Source: Candidatus Hydrogenedentota bacterium
Lineage (GTDB): Bacteria > Hydrogenedentota > Hydrogenedentia > Hydrogenedentales > CAITNO01
Length of the DNA stretch: 49,320 nucleotides
NCBI GenBank assembly: GCA_903893795.1
Contig: CAITNO010000127.1
Span: forward strand, 1-49,320
Direction of reading: 5' to 3'
Shown: piece after piece, positions 42,524 through 49,320 of the stretch
Layout of the letters: every line of letters starts with the position of its first letter
Numbering within the stretch: the first letter of the stretch is position 1
Program-made: the position numbers and the translations under genes
Notes under the pieces: generated by a model
Databases searched by the model: none
Seen by the model: the letters and a program-made list of their open reading frames with translations, nothing else
Told to the model about the DNA's origin: nothing

Positions 42524-44248
42524 ATGACCGAATCAGCAAATCCGGCCTGCCAGAAAGTCCGGGGAGGGTCGGAAAACGACCTTTCCTGGGCTCTTGCCAC
42601 GCTCGGGGCGGGACTTTTTCTGAGCGTGGTCTATATCTTTTTTCACCGCTTTAACTCGGATGAGCCACAGCATTTGCACATCGCGTGGGGCTGGGCGCAC
42701 GGGTTGATGCAATACCGCGATGTCTTCGACAACCACACGCCGCTTTTCCACCTCTTGACGGCCCCCCTCGTCAGGCTTTTCGGTGATCGATACGACTTGC
42801 TGCTGTGGATGCGGATGGCGATGCTCCCGCTCTATGCCGGCACGCTGGCATGCACATTCTTTATTGCGAAACGTCTTTATTCCGTGCGTTTGGGAATCTG
42901 GGCGGCCGCACTGACTGGAATCTTTCTTCCCTTTCTGGAGAAGACTATAGAATTCAGGACCGACGTGCTGTGGTCTACGGTGTTTGTCCTGGCAGTGGCC
43001 GTGAGCGTCGGCCTGCCCTTTCGCCCCGCGCGCGGCTTCCTGCTCGGCGTCATCTTCGGCACGGCCTTTGCCGTCTCCATGAAAAGCAGTGTCCTTCTGG
43101 CATGTTTTGTGGGCGCCGCGGTCGTGACGGCCGTGCTGAACGGACGGGAGGCGATGGGCGCGCTCTGCTCCCGAAAAACCGTCCCGGCCACCCTTGCCTT
43201 TCTGCTGGGGTTGGCGATCGTCCCTGCGGTCATCATTGCCTGGTTTGTTGCCCATGGCGCATGGGCTGATTTCTATTACGGCACCATTCAGCACAATCTT
43301 CTGCCCACCGCGGGCAAGTCTCAGTTGTGGAAGCGGCTTCTCTTTCTGCCGGCCATGGGCTGCCTTCTCGCGGGTGCCCAAAAACTTGCGGCGGCAAAGG
43401 ACGGGTCCCGGACGGGAACGCCCGCTTATGTCTTCCTTTTCCTGCTGGCAGGCCTCTATTTCTCGGCAATTCTGTTTCTCTGGCCGCTGCCCACGGATCA
43501 GGATTCTCTTCCCATGTGGCCGGTGGTGATAGTCCTGCTTGTGCCTTTTCTCGACGGCCCGGCGGAGCATTTTCTCCGGCCCCGGCTTAATGTGCGCTGG
43601 CAAAGGCTGCTGCCCCACGCGGCCCTCATCCTTTTTGCCCTGCTCGAACTCGCATTGATTCTGTTCAAGGTGGGCTCCCATCTCTATGACAAGAGGATGA
43701 CCCAGGAATTCGCCACATGGAAGGCCGTGCTCGACCTCACCGAACCCGGCGACATGGTCATGGACCCCAAAGGTGAGTTCATCTTCCGGAAACGCGCCTA
43801 TTACTATGCTTTTGAAACGATCACGCGGGCCAGAATGGGCGAAAACCTTCTTCCGGACAACGTGCAGGAGTCCCTGGTCGCGGCACATACCTGCGTGGTC
43901 TATCCGGAGACCCAAAGGTACACCCCACGATTCCAGGAGTTCGTTCACGACAACTATCTGTCGGTCGGACCCTTGCTCGTTGCCGGAAAAATGCCCGCGC
44001 AGGAGGCTTCCAGCCATCCGGATAGCGTGTTTTTTGACGTGAACGTTCCGGCGGAATACGCCGTTGTCACCGACGGCGGACCGGGGAAAGGCCTGCTCGA
44101 CGGAAAACCCTTCAAGGACGGCCCTCTACTGGAGGCGGGCAGGCACACCTACCACCCAGCGCCGGGTGAGACCAACCCGGTCCTTTTGTGGGCGCGGGCC
44201 GTGGCCAAGGGGTACAACCTTTCCAAATTGTCCGTGGAGAACAAGTGA
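42524..44248 (+). CDS. GT-C-like membrane glycosyltransferase, paralogue 2
   Basis: 574 residues from the ATG at 42524, with AAGG nine bases upstream; the ATG at 42518 is only three bases from that site. The layout is the same as paralogue 1: FNSDEPQHLHIAWGWAHG and YRDVFDNHTPLFH in the first loop, ten or more transmembrane segments, and a periplasmic-side C-terminal domain with LSVGPLLVAG, VPAEYAVV and DGKPF. It overlaps the PIG-L gene by 1 bp (TGATG), so the two are translated together. A polyprenyl-phosphate sugar donor is expected for the family. The acceptor may be the glycan that the PIG-L enzyme deacetylates, which is inference. Confidence 0.85.
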   Translation: MTESANPACQKVRGGSENDLSWALATLGAGLFLSVVYIFFHRFNSDEPQHLHIAWGWAHGLMQYRDVFDNHTPLFHLLTAPLVRLFGDRYDLLLWMRMAMLPLYAGTLACTFFIAKRLYSVRLGIWAAALTGIFLPFLEKTIEFRTDVLWSTVFVLAVAVSVGLPFRPARGFLLGVIFGTAFAVSMKSSVLLACFVGAAVVTAVLNGREAMGALCSRKTVPATLAFLLGLAIVPAVIIAWFVAHGAWADFYYGTIQHNLLPTAGKSQLWKRLLFLPAMGCLLAGAQKLAAAKDGSRTGTPAYVFLFLLAGLYFSAILFLWPLPTDQDSLPMWPVVIVLLVPFLDGPAEHFLRPRLNVRWQRLLPHAALILFALLELALILFKVGSHLYDKRMTQEFATWKAVLDLTEPGDMVMDPKGEFIFRKRAYYYAFETITRARMGENLLPDNVQESLVAAHTCVVYPETQRYTPRFQEFVHDNYLSVGPLLVAGKMPAQEASSHPDSVFFDVNVPAEYAVVTDGGPGKGLLDGKPFKDGPLLEAGRHTYHPAPGETNPVLLWARAVAKGYNLSKLSVENK

Positions 44249-45351
44249 TGCCGCTTGGGCTTTCCAGGGGCACGCGCCTGCTTGCAGTGGTGCCCCATCC
44301 GGACGATGAATCGCTGGCCCTTGGCGGACTGCTCAGCCGTGCCGCGAGCGTCGGCGCGGACTTCCGAATCATTTACCTGACCAGCGGCGACAACAACCCG
44401 TGGCCACAGCGGGCACTGGAACGGCGATGGCGCATAGGCGCGCAGGACCGGGTTCGGTGGGGGCAGCGCCGCCAGGCTGAAGCGCTTGCCGCATTGGGCC
44501 TTCTGGGCGTGCCTTCGGAAAAGGTGGTTTTCCTGGGCTATCCCGATCAGGGGCTCACCCGCCTGCTCATGCAGGGCGATGAAGCCCCCGTGGAACGGCT
44601 GACGGAAGTTCTGGACGCATGGCGGCCCACGCTGCTTGCCGCTCCCTGCCTTTCCGACATACATCCTGATCACAGTGCCGCAGCAGTCTTTGTGCGCCAG
44701 GCCATGGCGGCAACTCGAACGGAAAACGCCCCCCGATGGATCGAGTATCTGGTGCATTCCAGAAAAGGGTCCTTTCAGCCTTTCCAGGGCCTTTGCCTGC
44801 CCTTGTCGCAGGAGCAAAGGAACACAAAACGCGCCGCCATCTCCTGTCACAGAACACAGACCCTTCTTCAAAAACGGAAATTGTTTTCCTTTTCGCGCGG
44901 GGATGAACGGTTTGCGCCAGTCTCCGGAAACTCTGAACCCCACCATCCCGTGCTCGATTTTCACTGGCATGACGGCATCCTGCATCTCGGCTTGACGCCA
45001 ACCCCTTCTCCCGGGGCCTGCGGCCCCATCACCCTGTGCATTGCCGGCAACCGTCAGGGACAGGCCTCTATGCGGAGTGCAATCAGACTGCCCTCTTTTC
45101 CCGGCGGGAAATTCGTTGAACTGATGGATTCCCGCAACTCAGAGCGTCTGGGCCGCGCCCGCTTCTACGGCAATCGGCGCCGGGCGACCGTCGTGTTTGA
45201 AGATGTGGACCTGGGACATGTGGACCAGTTGTTTGCAAAAGTCAAACGCTCTTTTGGCTTCTTCGACGAGGCGGGTTGGGGCGCCCTGTCGGTTCCGGAC
45301 GTTCTGGACGCAGAAATCCCTGCCGGATTGCGTGTGGTCGGCTCACCCTGA
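44248..45351 (+). CDS. PIG-L family N-deacetylase with extra C-terminal domain
   Basis: 367 residues. The PIG-L fold opens with VVPHPDDESLALGG (zinc-binding HPDDE at residues 17-21), continues with IYLTSGDNN, and has the third zinc-ligand segment SDIHPDHSAA. These zinc hydrolases remove acetyl groups from N-acetylglucosamine-type sugars. The domain ends at about residue 210. The remaining 150 residues (GVVPH-free, containing GSFQPFQGLCLPLSQEQ and VVFEDVDLGHVDQLFAKVK) are not part of the usual fold, and I cannot name them; they look like a small beta-rich domain. The start overlaps the stop of the GT-C-like gene by one base, with GGAG upstream. Confidence 0.88.
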   Translation: MPLGLSRGTRLLAVVPHPDDESLALGGLLSRAASVGADFRIIYLTSGDNNPWPQRALERRWRIGAQDRVRWGQRRQAEALAALGLLGVPSEKVVFLGYPDQGLTRLLMQGDEAPVERLTEVLDAWRPTLLAAPCLSDIHPDHSAAAVFVRQAMAATRTENAPRWIEYLVHSRKGSFQPFQGLCLPLSQEQRNTKRAAISCHRTQTLLQKRKLFSFSRGDERFAPVSGNSEPHHPVLDFHWHDGILHLGLTPTPSPGACGPITLCIAGNRQGQASMRSAIRLPSFPGGKFVELMDSRNSERLGRARFYGNRRRATVVFEDVDLGHVDQLFAKVKRSFGFFDEAGWGALSVPDVLDAEIPAGLRVVGSP

Positions 45352-45514
45352 GCCTGGACTTGGCGCAATAATCCATCTCCCGGACGGGGAGGCCTTGCGC
45401 ACCGTGCGCCCTGCAATCCACATGCAACCCTTTGGTGTGCCCAAGGCTTGGGGAGCCGTGCGCCGCCCCTGCCGGTTCGGCTATAATCGCCGCGATTTCC
45501 AAGGAGTCTATCCC
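45352..45514 (+). promoter_or_regulatory. Upstream region of lptF with TATAAT hexamer
   Basis: TATAAT at 45482-45487, 28 bases before the GTG of lptF, is a perfect -10 hexamer. No matching -35 box is visible at the right spacing, so promoter strength is uncertain. AAGGAG at 45501-45506 is the ribosome site. Confidence 0.35.
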
Positions 45515-46621
45515 GTGAAGCTTATTTCCCGATACACCCTGCGCCAGATCGGCGCGCCCGCACTGCTTGCCGCGGTGGTGATCGGCTTTTTCATTGTCGG
45601 CGGCACGGTGCGCAACCAGATGGGCGAGCTGATCAAGCTCATTCCCGCCGATCAGGTGCACATGCTGGACGTTTCACGCATTTCCTTCTACGCGCTGCCC
45701 ACCCTGGCGGGCTACATCATCCCAATCACCTTTCTCATGGGGATTATGTTCGCCTTTTCACGCATGGCCCAGTTCAGCGAGATCATCGCCATGAAAGCGG
45801 CGGGCATCCCGCTCAAACGGATCGTGCTGCCCGTGATCGCCGTGGGGGCGCTGCTGAGCGGCCTGGTCTACCTGGCGCAGGACATGGGGCGACCCTGGGC
45901 CTACCGGCGGATGATGGGCCTGATGATGGTGGAACTGCCGCTGCGGCTGACCATTGACATGCTGCCCACCGGCTCGATTCAGGAATACGGCGGCTGGCGA
46001 ATCTATATCGGCAAGCGCGACACCGACGGAACGCTGCGCAATCTCACCGTGCTTCAACCCGCCGAGGAAGGCGGGGCGAACGCTTTCTACGCCGACTCGG
46101 CGCGGCTCATCCATGAGAACGGGCGGCCCATCCTCGAAATGAGCAAGGGTTATCTGGTGCCGGCCGACCCCACGCGGCACATCACTTTTGAGACGCTGAA
46201 ACAGCCCGTGCCCACCCCGGAAACGCACAAGGTCCCCAACACAAACGACGGAATGACCATGACCGAGTTGTTTTCCGAAGAGCGGCGCCTGGGGGCGATC
46301 TATGCCGAGACGGGGTCGCTGCCTGTGGCTGCCGAACTGCGGGGCATTCGCCTGGAGGTCAAGAACCGGTTCACTTTCCCGTTCATGTGTCTGGCCGTCA
46401 GCCTCGTGGGTGCGCCCATCGGCGCCCGCACCCAACGGTCGGGAAGGTCCTATGCCTTCGCTGTGGGCCTGTCGATGATCTGCCTCTATTTTGTGCTGCG
46501 CAAACTGGTGGAACCGCCCTACCTGGCGTCGCTGCCGGTGACGGTGCTGCTGGGCCAGATTCCCAACGCGCTGCTGGCCATTGCCGGCCTGACGCTTATC
46601 AGCCGGGTGGACCGTGTATGA
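45515..46621 (+). CDS. lptF: Lipopolysaccharide export permease, LptF/LptG family
   Basis: 368 residues from a GTG at 45515, with AAGGAG eight bases upstream. LptF and LptG form the inner-membrane half of the ABC exporter that pulls lipopolysaccharide from the inner membrane and hands it to LptC/LptA. Three N-terminal and three C-terminal transmembrane segments flank a periplasmic beta-jellyroll (about residues 140-270). Family marks are MGIMFAFSRMAQFSEIIAMK, AAGIPLKRI, and RRFTFP-like VKNRFTFPFMCLAVSLVGAPIG. Gene order suggests LptF first, though the two paralogues are hard to tell apart. It overlaps the next gene by 4 bp (ATGA). Confidence 0.92.
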   Translation: MKLISRYTLRQIGAPALLAAVVIGFFIVGGTVRNQMGELIKLIPADQVHMLDVSRISFYALPTLAGYIIPITFLMGIMFAFSRMAQFSEIIAMKAAGIPLKRIVLPVIAVGALLSGLVYLAQDMGRPWAYRRMMGLMMVELPLRLTIDMLPTGSIQEYGGWRIYIGKRDTDGTLRNLTVLQPAEEGGANAFYADSARLIHENGRPILEMSKGYLVPADPTRHITFETLKQPVPTPETHKVPNTNDGMTMTELFSEERRLGAIYAETGSLPVAAELRGIRLEVKNRFTFPFMCLAVSLVGAPIGARTQRSGRSYAFAVGLSMICLYFVLRKLVEPPYLASLPVTVLLGQIPNALLAIAGLTLISRVDRV

Positions 46622-47706
46622 CGCTGCTCGACCGATATCTGGCGAAGCGCATTGTGGGGGCGATGCTGCGCATACTGCTGTCGATGACCCTGCTGGTCGT
46701 GGTGGTGGACCTGCTGCTCACGCGGCAGGACAACATCATCAAGTACAAGATTCCCGCGTGGGCTGTCGTTGAATACTACATCTGTTTCATTCCCCAGGTA
46801 ATCTTTGAATACCATGCGGCCGCGCTGTCGGTGCTCATTGCCGGACTGATGGTGCTCGGCAAATCGGCGCAGGACAACGAGATGACCGCCGTGCTCGCCG
46901 GAGGAATCAGTCTGCGGCGAATAGCGCGCGCGCCCGTGGTCGTGGCGCTGCTCGCGGCCATCGGGGCCTATGCCTTTCAGGACACGCTGGGCGTGACCGC
47001 ATCGCGCACGGCAGAGGTCTTGGACAAGAAATACTTCTCGAAAATCGGCGGCCCCGTGCGCCATGGCACAAGCTGGACCAATCTGGGGGGGCTATGGACC
47101 TGCCATGTGCTCAAGTTTAATCCCAGGGCCATGACCGGACAGGACGTCTATCTGCACGCCATCCGGCCCGGCCGGGTGGATGAAATCCGCGCAAACCGCA
47201 TTTACTGGGACGAAAAGGAACGCCGCTGGTATCTGGAAGACGGCCGCTGGGCCGCTTTTGACCCCGGCAAGGATTGGGAGGTGGTGTCGCAGCGCATCAC
47301 CCGTGCCCCGGCGCCCTTTGCGGAGAGTCCGGAAGAACTGTTCGCCCTTGATGAGCCGTCCCGGTCCAAAACGGTGCTTGAACTGGCCGGCGACCTGCAC
47401 CGCGCGGAACATCTGGGCATGCCCGCATTGCGCCAGCAGGTGGAATACCACCTGAAATTCGCACAGCCCGCCCTGTGCTTTGTGATGATCTTCCTCGCCA
47501 TTCCCTTTGCCCTGCGGCTGCGCCGCGGCGGCTTTATGCTGGGCGTCGGCGCCAGCATCGCCATTGGCCTGGCCTATCTGACCGTTTTTTACATCAGTGT
47601 CGGTTTGGGTTATATGGGCACCTTGTCTCCCATGGTCGCCGCCTGGCTGGCCAATGTGCTTTTTCTGGCGGGCGGTTTGTACCTCTTTCGCCGCACCCCC
47701 ACCTGA
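46618..47706 (+). CDS. lptG: Lipopolysaccharide export permease, LptF/LptG family (second subunit)
   Basis: 362 residues; the ATG at 46618 overlaps the stop of lptF. It has the same layout as its partner: LLDRYLAKRIVGAMLRILL at the N-terminus, transmembrane segments, a periplasmic beta domain (about 150-270), and a C-terminal membrane part with EYHLKFAQPALCFVMIFLAIP. It forms a heterodimer with LptF that sits on the LptB ATPase, which is not encoded in this window. The start upstream at 46387 proposed by the longest frame would run inside lptF and is rejected. No clear terminator follows within 100 bp. Confidence 0.92.
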   Translation: MTLLDRYLAKRIVGAMLRILLSMTLLVVVVDLLLTRQDNIIKYKIPAWAVVEYYICFIPQVIFEYHAAALSVLIAGLMVLGKSAQDNEMTAVLAGGISLRRIARAPVVVALLAAIGAYAFQDTLGVTASRTAEVLDKKYFSKIGGPVRHGTSWTNLGGLWTCHVLKFNPRAMTGQDVYLHAIRPGRVDEIRANRIYWDEKERRWYLEDGRWAAFDPGKDWEVVSQRITRAPAPFAESPEELFALDEPSRSKTVLELAGDLHRAEHLGMPALRQQVEYHLKFAQPALCFVMIFLAIPFALRLRRGGFMLGVGASIAIGLAYLTVFYISVGLGYMGTLSPMVAAWLANVLFLAGGLYLFRRTPT

Positions 47707-48046
47707 GCCTGAAGTAGAGCTCGGCGAAACCGGCACCCTCCACCAGTGCAGGCAGAGGATGCCTACAATGCGGAATGCGCTATGGGTGGCCGCTCGTTTT
47801 ATTCAACCACAACATGTTGTGTTTGCGGGGGGATAATTTCTTTGGGTGGCCTATTGCGTTGTGGTCGCGCAATGCACTACACTACTGACGGGTCCTATAA
47901 TGCCCAGTGTCAACATATTATGAAGTGGCTTCGTTGTCCCAACCGGCATGGTAATGACCCCTGCGTTTCAATTGTTCTAAAGAAACCGTGTTTTACAGCG
48001 TCCGGAGCATTGTGTGTCCGCACTTCGGTGCGGTTACGAGGTGTAC
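47707..48046 (+). promoter_or_regulatory. Leader region of the type II secretion operon
   Basis: 340 bp without a gene. It contains a perfect 14-bp palindrome CACAACATGTTGTG (47808-47821), a TATAAT hexamer (47896-47901) with only a weak -35 (TGCACT, 17 bp upstream), and a stable UUCG-capped hairpin CCGCAC-TTCG-GTGCGG (48018-48033) just before the gspC ribosome site (GAGG, 48038-48041). The order palindrome, -10, hairpin, gene suggests regulated transcription with a structured leader. Confidence 0.5.
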
Positions 48047-48985
48047 ATGGTTCGTGGCTTAATTATCCGTAAGACTTTCATTGTGGTCGACTTGGCCCTG
48101 CTGGCATTGGTTGCGGCGGTGGTGGGTCTGGTTGCGATGGAACTGACCCGGGTTATTACGGGTCCCGATGCCAGAATGCAAGAATTGGGCACCACTTCCG
48201 AGGCAAGCGTCCAGCCGTTGCCCCAAGTGGCTGAACGAGCCGCCTATGCACCGCTGAAACTGAGCGGTCTTTTTGGCGAAGCCGGCAAATGGGACCCCAA
48301 GTCGGCCCCTCCCCCGCCTCCCCCGCCTCCCCCCAAACCCCCTGACCCCGATGTTAAACCCACCACGCTGAATCTCCACTTGGTCGGCACGGTTGCGCTG
48401 GGCGAGCACAGCAAGTTTTCGACGGCCTTCATTGAAAATCTTGATGCAAACGACCGGGGCAAAAGCTACTCCATCGGCGACCAGATCATGGACAATGTCA
48501 CGCTGGACAGTGTTCTTGCGCGGGAGGTTAAGGTCCTCAACAAGCGTTTTGATCCTGCCAAACTGGAACTGCTCAAAATGGACGAGGCAGACCCTGAACC
48601 GGCGCCTGCGGCAAAAGCCCCGGCCACCCCGGCGGCGCCGCCGAACGATGCAAATGCCTCAGATCGGGTCAGCCTCAAGCGCGATGAGATTGTTCAGGAA
48701 CTGTACAAGAACTACGCGGACCTGGTGAACAATCTGAAGCCCGTGATGGCCAAGGATGAGAACGGCAATGTTATCGGCGTCACCGCGCCGAACATTGGAC
48801 AGGTGCCCATGGCCCAAAAGCTGGGCTTCAAAGACAACGACATCCTGCAAACGGTCAACAACGAACAGATTGACAGCGAGCAGAAGATTCTGGAGATGGT
48901 TACGAAGTATCAAAGTACCAATTCCTTCCGAATTGGCATTATGCGGGATGGCAAGCCAAAAATCATCACCTATCACCTGGACTAG
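48047..48985 (+). CDS. gspC: Type II secretion protein C (GspC), PDZ type
   Basis: 312 residues from the ATG at 48047 (GAGG five bases upstream). Inner-membrane protein that links the assembly platform to the GspD secretin. A basic N-terminus is followed by one transmembrane helix (FIVVDLALLALVAAVVGLVA), a Pro-rich linker, the GspC homology region (LNLHLVGTVALGEHSKFSTA ... SIGDQI), an Ala/Pro linker and a C-terminal PDZ domain (GVTAPNIGQVPMAQKLGFKD, then NDILQTVNN). The order is the family standard. The gene downstream is the probable secretin. The operon may export the PASTA- and EF-hand-bearing proteins encoded here, which is inference. Confidence 0.92.
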   Translation: MVRGLIIRKTFIVVDLALLALVAAVVGLVAMELTRVITGPDARMQELGTTSEASVQPLPQVAERAAYAPLKLSGLFGEAGKWDPKSAPPPPPPPPPKPPDPDVKPTTLNLHLVGTVALGEHSKFSTAFIENLDANDRGKSYSIGDQIMDNVTLDSVLAREVKVLNKRFDPAKLELLKMDEADPEPAPAAKAPATPAAPPNDANASDRVSLKRDEIVQELYKNYADLVNNLKPVMAKDENGNVIGVTAPNIGQVPMAQKLGFKDNDILQTVNNEQIDSEQKILEMVTKYQSTNSFRIGIMRDGKPKIITYHLD

Positions 48986-49039
48986 GCACAACACGTCTCC
49001 GCAGGCGGTTTGCGGCGGTCAAGGCGGAAAAGAGGCCAC

Positions 49040-49320
49040 ATGATGCGGCGAATGACACAGACATTACTGGCTGGAACGGCGGGACTTTTCCTGGTGGCCG
49101 TGGCGCTTGTTGCGCTGCCGGCCGTCGGGCAGGATCCAAACGTGTCCGAGGCGGCACCGGCTCCGCCGCCCGTTGCGGCGCCTGAGGCTGCCCCGCCCCC
49201 ACCGCCCCCTCCGGTGGTGGAAGAGCCGGCACCGGCTCCGCCGCCGCCCCAGATGCAGCCCCCTGCACCGCGCCCCGCGGCGGGCGCACCGCCCCGCATG
49301 GGCGGCCCTGGTGGCGCACC
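49040..49320 (+). CDS. gspD: Start of a secreted Pro/Ala-rich protein, probably GspD secretin (truncated by window end)
   Basis: The frame from the ATG at 49040 is open to the end of the window (94 codons visible). It has a signal peptide (TLLAGTAGLFLVAVALVALPAVG) followed by a low-complexity Pro/Ala/Glu linker. Its place 54 bp after gspC and in the same direction is where gspD normally lies; the N0-N3 and secretin domains would be beyond the window. AGAGG precedes the start by four bases, and a second ATG follows at 49043. The gene name rests on context, because no secretin domain is visible. Confidence 0.65.
   Translation, partial: MMRRMTQTLLAGTAGLFLVAVALVALPAVGQDPNVSEAAPAPPPVAAPEAAPPPPPPPVVEEPAPAPPPPQMQPPAPRPAAGAPPRMGGPGGA

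Overview
The window reads as chromosomal DNA from a GC-rich, Gram-negative-type bacterium. The lipopolysaccharide exporters LptF and LptG, the start of a type II secretion operon (gspC, gspD), and many signal-peptide proteins point to two membranes. Two large secreted proteins carry acidic Gly-Glu linkers (EGEGEGE) followed by EF-hands and a Cys plus transmembrane tail. From memory this is typical of Candidatus Hydrogenedentota, and I offer that phylum as a moderate-confidence inference. I saw no tRNA, rRNA or CRISPR array.

Left part (1-13.9 kb): the 3' part of pnp ends at a strong hairpin terminator and is followed by an M16 peptidase and dut, which overlap by 4 bp. A large secreted LRR/PASTA/EF-hand protein lies on the minus strand. 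Then come a DsbD-type thiol-disulfide transporter, a cardiolipin synthase-like enzyme, a HAD hydrolase, a small DUF559 endonuclease-like gene flanked by inverted copies of a palindromic repeat, a CE7 acetyl esterase and a class I glutamine amidotransferase-like gene.

Middle (14-33 kb): a SUMF1-like lipid- or envelope-side pair is followed by a 430 bp intergenic region with four DnaA-box-like sites beside an AT-rich stretch (a candidate replication origin). Next are a GH127-type glycosidase, a YfhO-like membrane protein, and a REP-like palindrome. A long minus-strand run then encodes, in transcription order, an FGGY kinase, a secreted trypsin-like protease, a six-repeat secreted protein of unknown family, a short sigma-70 region-2-like protein, a secreted WD40 propeller and an MscS channel (the last two overlap by 4 bp), and a sugar-phosphate nucleotidylyltransferase.

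Right part (33-49.3 kb): an eight-PASTA secreted protein with a hydrophobic-Arg tail and a textbook terminator; a Fis-type regulator with a degenerate receiver domain; scpA overlapping a YraN-family gene; then an envelope/glycan block (GT2 glycosyltransferase, ICMT-like methyltransferase, two divergent paralogous GT-C-like membrane proteins, a PIG-L deacetylase, LptF-LptG) and finally gspC and the start of a probable gspD.

The overall theme is cell-envelope construction and protein export. The most interesting items are the repeat-flanked DUF559 unit with a third repeat copy sitting in frame inside dsbD, the shared PASTA/acidic linker/EF-hand/Cys-TM tail module, the uncharacterised repeat-protein/sigma-like/WD40/MscS run, and the possible oriC.
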